IMG/VR virus record: IMGVR_UViG_3300027714_002764
Span: 62,001-126,000 of that record
From: a virus
Strand: one strand, 5' to 3'
DNA length: 64,000 nt
Positions 45,564 through 55,044 of the stretch are shown piece by piece. The notes under the pieces are model-generated. The model was not told where the DNA came from, did not search any database, and saw only the letters and a list, made by a program, of their open reading frames with translations. Within the stretch, counting starts at the first letter, position 1. Every line of letters begins with the position of its first letter. Made by a program: the position numbers and the translations under genes.

Positions 45564-45583
45564 ATAATACCTTTTTTACTATC

Positions 45584-45591
45584 TATTTATA
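45584..45591 (+). promoter_or_regulatory. Late-promoter-like box TATTTATA
   Basis: CTATTTATACTTATAAT context, 36 bases before the small gene at 45628. Confidence 0.45.
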
Positions 45592-45627
45592 CTTATAATA
45601 ATAATATAACCAATTAAATTTAAAATC

Positions 45628-45774
45628 ATGGGAATCAAAAAAGATCAATTACCAAATTCCATCTTAGGATTGAAAGGTGAGCTTCCTGCATTAGGAACTT
45701 ACGAAGACAACAGACCAGAAGATGCTTTAGGATCTAATATTGTTGATGCTACACCACCAGCAGCAAGAGACTAA
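45628..45774 (+). CDS. Small 48-residue protein before baseplate gene
   Basis: Complete frame with ATG, coding for a polar peptide starting MGIKKDQLPNSILGLKGELP and ending ATPPAARD. Proline-rich and probably unstructured. It lies between tape measure and a baseplate gene, 3 bases before the next ATG, so it may be a small tail component. Not recognised. Confidence 0.6.
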   Translation: MGIKKDQLPNSILGLKGELPALGTYEDNRPEDALGSNIVDATPPAARD

Positions 45775-45777
45775 TAA

Positions 45778-47697
45778 ATGGCGGAAAATAAAGGCCTTAA
45801 AACATCTCTGCTAAAAGGAGAACAAACTAATTTACGCTCACTTAAGTACAGTGAGTACCGTAACGGTTCTCCTATTATCGAAGATAAAATAGGTAATAAG
45901 TATAACCAAATCAATTCACGTATAACAGATACTGAGAGATTAGGTAAGTTACTATTATCTAAACAAGGTCTCAAATTTCAAGCCAATCAAGCACTACTTT
46001 ATCAGTATGGAAACGAATTAAACTTAAAAAATCTTGGTAAGTCTAAGAAAGGTAAGTTTAATTTTAAAGAACTAGGTAAACGTATAGGTAAACAGGTATT
46101 AAATACCGCACTAAATAATGCTAAGACTACCCTGTCTATTCTGGCACAAGCACCAGTTAATGGTACAGGTACCCATTTTATACAGGGATTAGGAGCAAAC
46201 GGCTACCTTAGAGAAGGAGGCCGAGAGGAAGCTAGCACCGGCTTAGGAAGATTTATTCAAAAAGTAAAAGATTTTGCTGATATCGGTGGAGGAGTAGACG
46301 GGGCATCAAAAGCTTTAAAAGGTCAAACAATATCCGGTAGATTAGAAGACGGAGGTATACTTAATAATAGTCAGTTTGAAAGTGATTTATCTATTCAAAA
46401 CTCAGAATTTGGTAGCGACGTATCATTAGAACTTTTCGCAAAATATGCTGCACCATTAGGAGCATTTGCACTAAAAGCAATATACAGTTTGAGTAAACCA
46501 CCTTTTGTGAGTAAAGCTCTTGCTAGATTTAACTTACCAGGAACACCAAGTCTTGCAACTAACAGTTTATTACTAAAAAACAATATTCCATTCTTAGGCT
46601 CTTTGTTAGATGCTTCTTTAGAAAAAGTTCAACTAACAGAACCAACAAACTCTAAACCTTTTGACCGTAATAACGGTTATCTCAACAGCGACGATGAAAA
46701 CGCAGTTGGTACTACTAATTCAGGCAGAAGTAAAATTAACGTTCCTATATCAACTCGTATTGCAACAGAAAACGATGCTTTACTTCGAAAATTAGTTAAC
46801 GACGGCACTACAACTAGGTCAAACAGAAAAGGACTAATAGGAGAAGCAGGATGGACTGATCCTAAACCAGATACTAGCGACTTAAATGTTTATAGGCCAG
46901 TAGGTACAAAAAAGAACGAAACAAACTATATAAATAGTAATATAACCTTACGTAATAGGTATAATAAAGGTGGTACTAATAGTAAACCGTCTCTTTATCC
47001 TGATGCAATAGGACTATTAGCTGAGCAAACACAATCAATACTCGGTAAATCAGAAGTAGAGGATATTATTCCTTTCGAATTTCAAATAATTACACCTAAT
47101 GATGATGAAAGGTTTATATACTTTAGAGCTTTTTTAGATAGCCTAGCTGATAATTACACTGGAGACTGGGGCGGAGAAAGATACGTAGGTAGAGCTGAAC
47201 AATTCTATACTTATCAAGGATTTGATAGAACAATAGACTTTTCATTTAAAATAGCAGCATTTTCAAGAGAGGAATTAATACCTATGTACCAAAAAATTAA
47301 TGGACTAGTATCTACTACTGCTCCAACTTATAACACTGAAGGAGCTTTTATGAAAGGAACTTTGACTGCAGTAACTATAGGAAACTACCTTAATAACGTA
47401 AAAGGCTTTATAACAAGTGTAAATTTAAGCTGGAACACATCCTACCAATGGGAAACTAATAATCAAAGTGTCGGCAAAAAAAATCCCCTAGTACCACATG
47501 TTCTTGACTGTTCAATTGCATTTACACCCATACATAATTTTAATGTAAACGCAGAAAAAATAACCTCTAGCTTAAGAAAGTATATTGGAGGTAGAAACGC
47601 AAGTGTTGAGGTAGGAACCGGAGACTTTGGAAAAAGCCCAGATACAGGAAGAGACTTTAGTACTAACGCTACCAATGTAATCGATCCATCCAACTAA
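45778..47697 (+). CDS. Probable baseplate tube-cap protein (gp48/gp54-like)
   Basis: 639 residues. The C-terminal 240 residues (about 400-640) have EDIIPFEFQIITPNDDERFIYFRAFLD, YTYQGFDRTIDFSFKI, and VPHVLDCSIAFTPIHNF, resembling the tube-like domain found in baseplate initiator proteins. The N-terminal 400 residues are low in recognised motifs. T4 gp29 is followed by gp48 and gp54, which cap the baseplate and start tube assembly, so position fits. It is larger than either T4 protein. Assignment to 48 or 54 is not decided. Confidence 0.6.
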   Translation: MAENKGLKTSLLKGEQTNLRSLKYSEYRNGSPIIEDKIGNKYNQINSRITDTERLGKLLLSKQGLKFQANQALLYQYGNELNLKNLGKSKKGKFNFKELGKRIGKQVLNTALNNAKTTLSILAQAPVNGTGTHFIQGLGANGYLREGGREEASTGLGRFIQKVKDFADIGGGVDGASKALKGQTISGRLEDGGILNNSQFESDLSIQNSEFGSDVSLELFAKYAAPLGAFALKAIYSLSKPPFVSKALARFNLPGTPSLATNSLLLKNNIPFLGSLLDASLEKVQLTEPTNSKPFDRNNGYLNSDDENAVGTTNSGRSKINVPISTRIATENDALLRKLVNDGTTTRSNRKGLIGEAGWTDPKPDTSDLNVYRPVGTKKNETNYINSNITLRNRYNKGGTNSKPSLYPDAIGLLAEQTQSILGKSEVEDIIPFEFQIITPNDDERFIYFRAFLDSLADNYTGDWGGERYVGRAEQFYTYQGFDRTIDFSFKIAAFSREELIPMYQKINGLVSTTAPTYNTEGAFMKGTLTAVTIGNYLNNVKGFITSVNLSWNTSYQWETNNQSVGKKNPLVPHVLDCSIAFTPIHNFNVNAEKITSSLRKYIGGRNASVEVGTGDFGKSPDTGRDFSTNATNVIDPSN

Positions 47698-48002
47698 TGG
47701 CTAATAGATATAAAGAAATAGAGGTATTAAAAACAGATGAAGGGAAAAGGTACTATAAAAATGCCATTTACCCAGACATACCTGTTACTGATAATGACTT
47801 ATATGTTATTACAACAGGTAGTGATAGATACGATACTTTAGCACAGCAGTTTTACGGAGACCATAAACTCTGGTGGGTAATAGCATCAGCAAATGTATCT
47901 AAAACAGATGGGCTGATAGTAAAACCGGGTGTACAGTTAAGAATTCCTGCTAACGGTACAGCTGCTAAGAACCTATTTACTGAATTTAATGAGAAATTAT
48001 AG
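47697..48002 (+). CDS. gp53: Baseplate wedge protein with LysM-like domain (gp53-like)
   Basis: 101 residues. YVITTGSDRYDTLAQQFYGDHKLWWVIASAN (residues about 36-66) followed by VKPGVQLRIP is a LysM/gp53-type module, as in short gp53-like baseplate wedge proteins. Shorter than T4 gp53 (196). The ATG overlaps the previous stop (TAATG). Probably binds other wedge subunits or peptidoglycan. Confidence 0.72.
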   Translation: MANRYKEIEVLKTDEGKRYYKNAIYPDIPVTDNDLYVITTGSDRYDTLAQQFYGDHKLWWVIASANVSKTDGLIVKPGVQLRIPANGTAAKNLFTEFNEKL

Positions 48003-48007
48003 TAGTT

Positions 48008-50407
48008 ATGTCAAAACAAGTATTAGGTTCACCTATTCCCGATAAAGTAGCAAAACAAATTAAGGTACGAGGAGAAGCACTTTCATCTAATAATAAAACT
48101 TTAGATGAGATGGAAGCTATAAATTCAAATACTGGGTTTGCAATATTTAGATCTAGTGTTAACAAAGTTACTTATAATGATGCTCGAGATATCTTTAATG
48201 CATCTAAAAATAACTGTATAATTAATACGAATGTTAAAAGAGGGAGCCCAATTAAAGCACAGAATTACGAACTATTAGGAGGAACTTTAAACCCCGATAG
48301 TAAAACACCTAGATCAGGGATACTTAACAGCAAAGACTCTGATGATTATCACGGAGCTGCTGCTTTACAAAGAGATACAGAAGCTTACCTGAACTACGAT
48401 AGTATGGGATTCAGACCAATGCCAGGATTAACGGGTATATCTGTAGCAACCAAAGGAGCATACGGTCAGTTAAGAACAGCAACAGTTAATTTTACACTTA
48501 ACTCTCAAGAACAGTTAGAGGATGCTGAATTGCTCTTCTTTAGACCTGGATACTCTGCGTTGTTAGAATGGGGCCATACGGTATATATAGATAATGACGG
48601 AAATAGAGTTAAAACTGCAGGAGAAAAAATTAGCGAAGATCTTTGGTTTAAATCATCTGATAAAGCTGATGACATAGTACTTCAAATAGATAAACTTAAG
48701 AAAAAAACAGATTATAATTACGACGGACTCTTCGGATTTATAACTAACTTTTCGTACTCTTTTAATAAAGACGGTACATATAAATGCACAGTTAAACTTA
48801 CTTCAAAAGGATCGATTGTAGAAAGTTTAAAAACTGGAGTACAGATAACCACATTTGTATGTAACCCTGGACCAGATGGTGAGAAAGGAAGAGACGACAC
48901 TGAAGATATATCAGCCATGCACTTTCTCCTTCGAAATTTGCAAATATTTGGAAATGATATTTGGACCCATAATGCAGATAATGCTAAAGATGGTTATGAC
49001 TACCCTTTGGAAATGGCACTTCGCGGTGAGATAAAGAAGCGAGCACTGGCAGGACTAAAAAAACCGTATGCATTAGGTGTCAAAATATACGACTATTTAA
49101 CAGGAGCTCAATCTATAACTGATAAACAGCAACGGAAGCTTTATAAGGGATTATATAACCATGATTGTAGCTCTACTCCTTTAGAGTTTTTTGTAGTAAA
49201 ATCAGAAGCAGTAAATGATGATAGTCCTAACACTATAGGGGGTAATTTACTTCGTTGGGCATCAATAATGTTTAATAAGTTTCTAACACCAGGTGAAAAT
49301 TTAACTTACATTTCGTTCCGTACCCTACTTTCTATTATTAACTCAATAGAAATGCCTAAGAATGCTTCAAACGGAGAAGCGGTAGTATTATTTAGTGAAC
49401 AACTAGGGGAAAAGTTTAAAACCTATAAATCACACTATAGTATAGCACCTACAAAAGCAATAAAATTAGGCACCCCGACATTAAATCCAGATAACGTAGT
49501 AAAAGGAAAAGGCTTTAATGTGAGTTTAAATGTAGCTGCCATTAAAAAAGGAGTACCTATAGATGACTGTTTATCAGTATTAATAGAAACAGATTCTATA
49601 CTTCAAGCATATGAAGAGACGATGGTTGATGGAGAAAAGTCTATACTCACATTTATTGATTTAATATGTAAAATTATTAATGATGCATTTGGGGGTATAA
49701 ACCATTTTACGTATATGTTTGACCAAAACTTGAAGATGTTCACTATAGTAGATAGAGGGTTCCCATCAGGAGGTCTTAAAGTAGGGATACCTATTATTGC
49801 AGAATCCGGATTAAATTCTACAGTCTTAGAATTAGGTGTAGAGAGCAAAATATCATCTAACACTTCTTCTCAAGTTTCCATAGCAGCTCAAGGATCAGTA
49901 GGGTCTGGGTATAACTCTAATGTTGAGGCTATGATGCAATGGAATTTAGGAGCAGTAGACAGACACTTTCCATACAAGGCAAATGCTAAAGCAGAAAAGG
50001 CATGTAAAATTGACAAAGAAGAATCTCAAAAATCCGATGAAGACCCCAAACTTAATTACACAGAATTACTAAGAAAAGGATACGATCAATTAAGTGAGGG
50101 TGTGACTAATACCTATATTTGGCCTATAATAGCAGAACAAGGGGCTAAAAATATAAAAGAACAATTGCGACTGGATATTGATAAAGAATTTAGTTTTGAT
50201 CCACTACCTGTACCTATTGAACTGTCTTTAAAGCTACAAGGAATAGCAGGATTCAAAATAGGACTTACCTTTAGAATAAATAATACTATTTTACCTGATA
50301 GGTATAAAAGATTTGCGTATATTATAACAGGAATATCTCATGATGTAGGCGCAGATAATAAATGGGTTACAAATGTTAAAGCTTTAATGTATTCAACTGG
50401 AATGTAA
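48008..50407 (+). CDS. Large baseplate protein, possible hub
   Basis: 799 residues. Residues about 130-210 have MGFRPMPGLTGI, TKGAYGQLRTATVNF and ELLFFRPGYSALLEWGHTVY, resembling structural repeats of baseplate hub/tube proteins. Residues about 475-620 read as another folded domain (ESILQAYEE type), and the C-terminus contains FRINNTILPDRYKRFAYIITGISH, a tube-domain-like strand pattern. No lysozyme motif was found. Located between gp53-like and the last baseplate gene. The hub call (gp27 or gp5-like) is inference. Confidence 0.55.
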   Translation: MSKQVLGSPIPDKVAKQIKVRGEALSSNNKTLDEMEAINSNTGFAIFRSSVNKVTYNDARDIFNASKNNCIINTNVKRGSPIKAQNYELLGGTLNPDSKTPRSGILNSKDSDDYHGAAALQRDTEAYLNYDSMGFRPMPGLTGISVATKGAYGQLRTATVNFTLNSQEQLEDAELLFFRPGYSALLEWGHTVYIDNDGNRVKTAGEKISEDLWFKSSDKADDIVLQIDKLKKKTDYNYDGLFGFITNFSYSFNKDGTYKCTVKLTSKGSIVESLKTGVQITTFVCNPGPDGEKGRDDTEDISAMHFLLRNLQIFGNDIWTHNADNAKDGYDYPLEMALRGEIKKRALAGLKKPYALGVKIYDYLTGAQSITDKQQRKLYKGLYNHDCSSTPLEFFVVKSEAVNDDSPNTIGGNLLRWASIMFNKFLTPGENLTYISFRTLLSIINSIEMPKNASNGEAVVLFSEQLGEKFKTYKSHYSIAPTKAIKLGTPTLNPDNVVKGKGFNVSLNVAAIKKGVPIDDCLSVLIETDSILQAYEETMVDGEKSILTFIDLICKIINDAFGGINHFTYMFDQNLKMFTIVDRGFPSGGLKVGIPIIAESGLNSTVLELGVESKISSNTSSQVSIAAQGSVGSGYNSNVEAMMQWNLGAVDRHFPYKANAKAEKACKIDKEESQKSDEDPKLNYTELLRKGYDQLSEGVTNTYIWPIIAEQGAKNIKEQLRLDIDKEFSFDPLPVPIELSLKLQGIAGFKIGLTFRINNTILPDRYKRFAYIITGISHDVGADNKWVTNVKALMYSTGM

Positions 50408-51267
50408 TGTATATACCTAAGATAAAACAAATAGTAGGAGGAAAGATCGGTGGGAAACTACTTGATAAAGTAACTGGAAGAGCTTTCGGCGGTAAGTTTG
50501 TGCAAGATTTTCTAGGTAATTTTTACAAAGGAGAAGAAGTAACAGCTGAATCAGTATCCCTAGAATTTGTTCCTGATATAGATCCAAACTTAGTTGCTAA
50601 AGAATTAGGATTGACTAGAGTTTATAGAAAACCTACATATAAAGACTATCAGAAAAAAACATACGATAGGTATTTTATAAGAGACATAAGAAAAAATAAA
50701 ATTGTAGAAACTGATCCTAAACAATATCTTGCTGAACAAAAAGAAGGTAAATTATATAGAAGAACCTTAAAGGTACAGTGGAATATAGTAGGACTTGCAG
50801 AAGATACCATTATTAATGACTATCAGCACCCGGGGTTAAAACGTAAAAATCAAGACGTAATTGATCAATCGCAAATAATATTCCCAGGTATTGCTTTAAT
50901 TTTAAACGATACTACTGAATTTATACTTACGGAAGGACAAGCTAACTCATTTATTCAAGCCGCAATAGCAGCTGAAAAAGCTAAGTTAAAACCTTTCGTA
51001 CCTTATAAATCTAAAATTGATATTGAAGGTGCATTAAACCAGTTAAATGATTTATTGAATCCTAAATCAAAACCAATACCTCGACCTATTACCCCTAAGG
51101 TAGAAAAAGAAATAGTAGTTAAGGAGAAAAATATTGAGAGAGTTAAAAAGAAAAAAACACCGAGTCCTCAAAGAAGAAGGGTAAATGATCCAAAAGGAAT
51201 GATAAGCACTAGAAGATCAGGAGGTAGAAGCGGAGGTTCAAATAGAGATCGAGATCAAATGCTGTAA
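50407..51267 (+). CDS. Baseplate-associated protein of unknown function
   Basis: 286 residues. Overlaps the previous stop (TAATG). N-terminal glycine/lysine-rich segment, a middle part of mixed alpha/beta (about 50-200), and a basic, proline-rich disordered tail (about 220-286, with KVEKEIVVKEKNIERVKKKK). It ends the tail block. It could be a baseplate or DNA-binding tail component. Not recognised. Confidence 0.6.
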   Translation: MYIPKIKQIVGGKIGGKLLDKVTGRAFGGKFVQDFLGNFYKGEEVTAESVSLEFVPDIDPNLVAKELGLTRVYRKPTYKDYQKKTYDRYFIRDIRKNKIVETDPKQYLAEQKEGKLYRRTLKVQWNIVGLAEDTIINDYQHPGLKRKNQDVIDQSQIIFPGIALILNDTTEFILTEGQANSFIQAAIAAEKAKLKPFVPYKSKIDIEGALNQLNDLLNPKSKPIPRPITPKVEKEIVVKEKNIERVKKKKTPSPQRRRVNDPKGMISTRRSGGRSGGSNRDRDQML

Positions 51268-51270
51268 TAG

Positions 51271-51300
51271 TTTTTTTATAACTTATTTATTCTTATATTA
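51271..51300 (+). promoter_or_regulatory. Host-like promoter, weak TTT-N20-TATATTA before polymerase
   Basis: TATATTA at 51294-51300; the -33 position holds TTT rather than TTG at 51271-51273. TATTTATT, a variant of the late octamer, overlaps at 51284. A GGTTAT element follows at 51309. Confidence 0.4.
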
Positions 51301-51318
51301 AATAAAAAGGTTATACAA

Positions 51319-52638
51319 GTGTTTTATATAGTTGAAGAAGAGTCTAAACTCGAAAAATTACTGGAATTATCAAAAGATGGGTTATACGTAGATGTTATAA
51401 CTACTAATAACTACTACCATCCTAAATTATCTAAAACTGTTGCAGTATATTTACGACCCGTCCATGATACTAAAGGATATATTATCCCTATCGACCATGA
51501 AGAAGGAGTTAACCTATCGAAATCTTGTGTCTCTGCAATTCTTTCGAAAATACCACTACTATATACATTAAACAAAAAGGATCTGTTATACCACTTCAAT
51601 TTACAGGGAGCAATAGATCTATCACTGTTATATTCAATGACTAAGTACGATAGATTAGAGTATAGTAAGGAAATTAACAATAACCTCTATTCAAGGTACA
51701 GAACAATTGATGATATTAACAGAATCATACCAATTGCTAAATTACACGAATCCTGTGAGGATACATACAATTCAGTTAAACACGTAATAGGGTTTGATAT
51801 ACCAAAAGGGTTTGATTTTTATAATAAAACCGCTACTAATGTATTTTACTTAATAGAACAACCGGGTATAGGAGTAAATTATGAAGATTACATTAAATTA
51901 TTTACACCAAGGGACCCTAAATACAACACACTTAATAAATCAGTACTAACTTCATACAATTTATATAATGCTACATCTAGACCTACTAATGCTTTTAATA
52001 GCGTTAATTTCGCTGCAATACCAAAATCTGAAGAACACAGGAAATCTTTCAGACCTAAAAATAACCGATTTGTTGAGCTTGATTTTGACGGTTATCACTT
52101 GCGTCTACTTTGTAATCAGATTAACTACAAGTTAACAGCAGAATCAGCCCACAAACAACTTGCTGAATTTTATTACGGAACTAAAGATATTACTGATGAA
52201 CAGTATATACAGGCAAAACAGATTAATTTTCAAGCAATATACGGTAAAATACCAGAAGAGCATAAAAATTTAGAAATATTTATTAAAGTACAAGAGTACA
52301 TAGATACTCTTTGGGCTACATATGAAAAAGATGGAGTTGTATATAATCCTCAATCAGGAAAGCCGTTTACTAAAGCATTAAAAGAGATGCATCCAGCAAA
52401 GTTAATGAACTATATGATGCAATCGTTGGAGACCTCAAATAATATTACTATATTAAAAGAAGTACTTAGGTATTTAGATAATAAGAAAAGTGAACTAGTG
52501 TTATATATCTATGACGCTTTAATTATCGACTTAAGTGATGATGATGGAGAACATATAATAAGTGAATTGCAGTCTATTTTAGAATGCAACTCGTTATACC
52601 CCGTTAAATTTAAGTATTCAAACAGTTTAGTTTTATAA
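51319..52638 (+). CDS. Short family-A DNA polymerase-like protein
   Basis: 439 residues; GTG start is the only reasonable one (next Met at 107). C-terminal palm/finger motifs of family A: motif A ELDFDGYHLRLL with Asp255, motif B QAKQINFQAIYG with Lys300 and Tyr308, motif C LYIYDALIID with Asp399. The usual His-Asp-Glu of motif C reads Tyr-Asp-Ala, and the Glu after motif A Asp is replaced by His. Residues 1-150 resemble a reduced exonuclease-like domain without clear active-site acids. Family-A polymerases are usually 550-900 residues. It could be active, a partner subunit, or an inactive relative. First gene of the replication block. Confidence 0.75.
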   Translation: MFYIVEEESKLEKLLELSKDGLYVDVITTNNYYHPKLSKTVAVYLRPVHDTKGYIIPIDHEEGVNLSKSCVSAILSKIPLLYTLNKKDLLYHFNLQGAIDLSLLYSMTKYDRLEYSKEINNNLYSRYRTIDDINRIIPIAKLHESCEDTYNSVKHVIGFDIPKGFDFYNKTATNVFYLIEQPGIGVNYEDYIKLFTPRDPKYNTLNKSVLTSYNLYNATSRPTNAFNSVNFAAIPKSEEHRKSFRPKNNRFVELDFDGYHLRLLCNQINYKLTAESAHKQLAEFYYGTKDITDEQYIQAKQINFQAIYGKIPEEHKNLEIFIKVQEYIDTLWATYEKDGVVYNPQSGKPFTKALKEMHPAKLMNYMMQSLETSNNITILKEVLRYLDNKKSELVLYIYDALIIDLSDDDGEHIISELQSILECNSLYPVKFKYSNSLVL

Positions 52639-52647
52639 AGTAACTCA

Positions 52648-52655
52648 TATTTATA
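52648..52655 (+). promoter_or_regulatory. Late-promoter-like box TATTTATA, five bases before a start codon
   Basis: CATATTTATATTAGA context; the ATG at 52661 begins 5 bases after the octamer, so the transcript may be leaderless. Confidence 0.45.
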
Positions 52656-52660
52656 TTAGA

Positions 52661-53113
52661 ATGATAGACATTCAAGACACGAACACATTTAGCTACGATT
52701 TCGAGCCTATTAGGATAAACGACGATATGAGTAACAAATTATTTTGCACATTTTCTACAGAGCAAAATCTAGATTCAACTCTCACGCAAATACAGGAAAA
52801 ATATAAGATCATTTACAACAAGATCTTTATACTGTATGCAAAGAGTCAAGATGAATACATCTGTACGTATAATGTAGACTTTGGTAATATTTCTAATTTT
52901 TTAGAGAATACTATCCTAGTACACAGAAAGAAAGAATCTAATACATTATATACAATTAATGCATTGAATACACTAATTAAAGAGTTAAATGGAGGAGTAG
53001 CAGACAATACTTTCCGAGTTAATTGGCCAGACTTCAAAAACTGTATACTTTTAACCAAAGGAGACGAATTAAAAAGGATAAATACTAAACTTTATAAGAT
53101 ATTAGAGTTGTAA
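52661..53113 (+). CDS. Unrecognised protein between polymerase and SSB
   Basis: 150 residues. Alternating strands and helices: NDDMSNKLFCTFSTE, YKIIYNKIFILYAKS, and a C-terminal NTLIKELNGG with FRVNWPDFKNCILL. Aromatic and Lys-rich with no recognised catalytic motif. The next possible start is Met23. It lies between polymerase and SSB genes, so a replication role is plausible. Compare with small polymerase-associated or clamp-related proteins. Confidence 0.65.
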   Translation: MIDIQDTNTFSYDFEPIRINDDMSNKLFCTFSTEQNLDSTLTQIQEKYKIIYNKIFILYAKSQDEYICTYNVDFGNISNFLENTILVHRKKESNTLYTINALNTLIKELNGGVADNTFRVNWPDFKNCILLTKGDELKRINTKLYKILEL

Positions 53114-53139
53114 GTTCGAAAAATTATTCTTATATTATA
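53110..53139 (+). promoter_or_regulatory. Host-like promoter TTG-N20-TATATTA before SSB operon
   Basis: TTG at 53110-53112 (overlapping the previous stop) and TATATTA at 53133-53139, with exactly 20 bases between. TTGTAAGT at the start is shared with the 22541 copy; GGTTAT follows at 53150. Confidence 0.6.
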
Positions 53140-53171
53140 GAATAATAGGTTATTAATTAAATGTTATATAT

Positions 53172-53963
53172 ATGGATTTAAATGCAATCAAGGCTAAACT
53201 AGATGCCTTAAACTCAAATGGTCAGGAGAGAGAAAAAACTGACTACACCAAAATCTTTTGGAAACCTGAATTAGGAAAACAGACAGTTCGTCTGCTTCCA
53301 TCATTTTTTGATCCGGCAATGCCATTCAAAGAAATGAAATTTCACTATGGAGTAGGAGAACGACCTATGGTAGCTCTATCTAACTTCGGTAAACAAGACC
53401 CTATTGAAGAGTTCGTAAATGAATTAAAAAAGACTTCTGATAGAGACAATTGGTCTTTAGCTGGTAAACTTAACCCTAAAACAAGAGTATTTGCTCCTGT
53501 TATAGTAAGAGGTCAAGAAGACCAAGGAGTAAGACTATGGGGATTCGGAGTTACTATTCAGAAAGCTCTATACTCTCTAATTGCTGATGAAGATATCGGT
53601 GATATTACGGACGTGATTAACGGATGGGATTTAGTAGTAGAACAAGTACAAGGTAACCCTTACCCACAGACTACTGTTCGTATTAAACCTAAGCAAACTG
53701 CTTTATCCGATAATAATACTTTAGTAGAAGCATGGTTAAAAGAACAACCAGATCCTATGGAGGTTCATAAACCTATGGCATACGACTTTGTAAAGAAGCA
53801 ATTACAGAAATATCTTGATCCATCTGCAGAGATAGAATCAGATGCTCCTGCTGCTACTCCTGGAGTTGTACCTGCACCTACTACTACTGATTTTTCTTTA
53901 GAGACAGCTCAATCGCAAGGATCAACAAAAGCAGAAAAGTTTACAGATTTATTTAACGAGTAA
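53172..53963 (+). CDS. gp32: Single-stranded DNA-binding protein (T4 gp32-like)
   Basis: 263 residues, near T4 gp32 (301). KIFWKPELGKQTVRLLPSF opens the OB-fold core, followed by TRVFAPVIVRGQEDQGVRLWGFG and ITDVINGWDLVVEQV, hallmark gp32 segments. Acidic C-terminal tail (about 225-263, ends EKFTDLFNE) for contacts with replication proteins. The zinc-binding Cys/His found in T4 gp32 are not visible. Coats ssDNA in replication and recombination. Behind a host-like promoter, followed by uvsX. Confidence 0.93.
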   Translation: MDLNAIKAKLDALNSNGQEREKTDYTKIFWKPELGKQTVRLLPSFFDPAMPFKEMKFHYGVGERPMVALSNFGKQDPIEEFVNELKKTSDRDNWSLAGKLNPKTRVFAPVIVRGQEDQGVRLWGFGVTIQKALYSLIADEDIGDITDVINGWDLVVEQVQGNPYPQTTVRIKPKQTALSDNNTLVEAWLKEQPDPMEVHKPMAYDFVKKQLQKYLDPSAEIESDAPAATPGVVPAPTTTDFSLETAQSQGSTKAEKFTDLFNE

Positions 53964-53973
53964 AAAACAATAA

Positions 53974-55044
53974 ATGGCAAAGAAAAAGGAAGTCCAAGAA
54001 GCCGCGAGTGCGGCTGTCAAGAAAAATTTTAATCTTGGTAATTTTAAAAAGAAGAAAGGATTCTCAAATGCATCCGTAAAATTTAAGGAGCAAGGTTGGA
54101 TTCCCTTGTCTAAGGCATTTCAAGATATTACTTCACTACCTGGTATTCCAACAGGACATATAACTTTATTAAGAGGACATAGTGATACTGGAAAAACTAC
54201 CGCGTTATTAGAAGCAGCAGTAAATGCTCAAAAAGCAGGTATTCTACCAGTATTCATTATATCTGAGATGAAATGGTCTTGGGATCATGCTAAAGAGATG
54301 GGATTAGAGTTCGATGAGGTAACCGATAAAAACGGTACCGTAACGGATTACGAAGGTCATTTTTTATATGCAGATAGAGGTTCGTTAAATTCTATTGAAG
54401 AAGTAGCGGTATATATGGCTGACTTAATGGATGAACAAGCAAAAGGTAACTTACCATATGATATGTGCTTCTTCTGGGATTCAATCGGATCTATACCTTG
54501 TGATTTATCAATTCGTTCTAATAAGAATAATAATGAATGGAATGCAGGAGCAATGTCTACTCAATTCGGTAATAACCTAAATCAAAAGATTCTATTATCT
54601 AGAAAAGAAAACTCACCTTATACTAATACATTAGTTGCTATCAATAAGGTTTGGACAATGAAACCTGAGCATCCGATGGGACAGCCTAAATTACAGAACA
54701 AAGGAGGTATGTCCATGTGGTATGACGCTACTTTAGTTGTAACGTTTGGAAATATTACTAATCCAGGTACTTCTAAAATTAAAGCTGTAAAGAATGGCTT
54801 ACAGGTAGAGTTTGCTAAAAGAACAAACATTCAGATAGAAAAAAACCATATAGGTGGTGTACAATCAAGAGGTAGAGTTGTAATGACTTCACATGGTTTT
54901 ATCGAAGATGATAAAAAAGCAATAGATAAATATAGAGATGCACATAAAGATCACTGGCTAAAATTAGTAGGTACTATAGATTTCGACTTAATAGAAGAGG
55001 GAGACCTTGAAGAAGAAAGAATCACACCTAATATTTTAGATTAA
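53974..55044 (+). CDS. uvsX: Recombinase UvsX (RecA-like)
   Basis: 356 residues. Walker A GHSDTGKT at 68-75, followed by TALLEAAVNAQKAGILPVFI; Walker B region DMCFFWDSIGS; DNA-binding loop region around MSTQFGNNLNQK. Length and motif spacing fit phage UvsX (T4: 391). Catalyses strand exchange and helps start recombination-dependent replication. Basic N-terminal extension (about 1-30). Overlaps the next ATG by one base. Confidence 0.92.
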   Translation: MAKKKEVQEAASAAVKKNFNLGNFKKKKGFSNASVKFKEQGWIPLSKAFQDITSLPGIPTGHITLLRGHSDTGKTTALLEAAVNAQKAGILPVFIISEMKWSWDHAKEMGLEFDEVTDKNGTVTDYEGHFLYADRGSLNSIEEVAVYMADLMDEQAKGNLPYDMCFFWDSIGSIPCDLSIRSNKNNNEWNAGAMSTQFGNNLNQKILLSRKENSPYTNTLVAINKVWTMKPEHPMGQPKLQNKGGMSMWYDATLVVTFGNITNPGTSKIKAVKNGLQVEFAKRTNIQIEKNHIGGVQSRGRVVMTSHGFIEDDKKAIDKYRDAHKDHWLKLVGTIDFDLIEEGDLEEERITPNILD

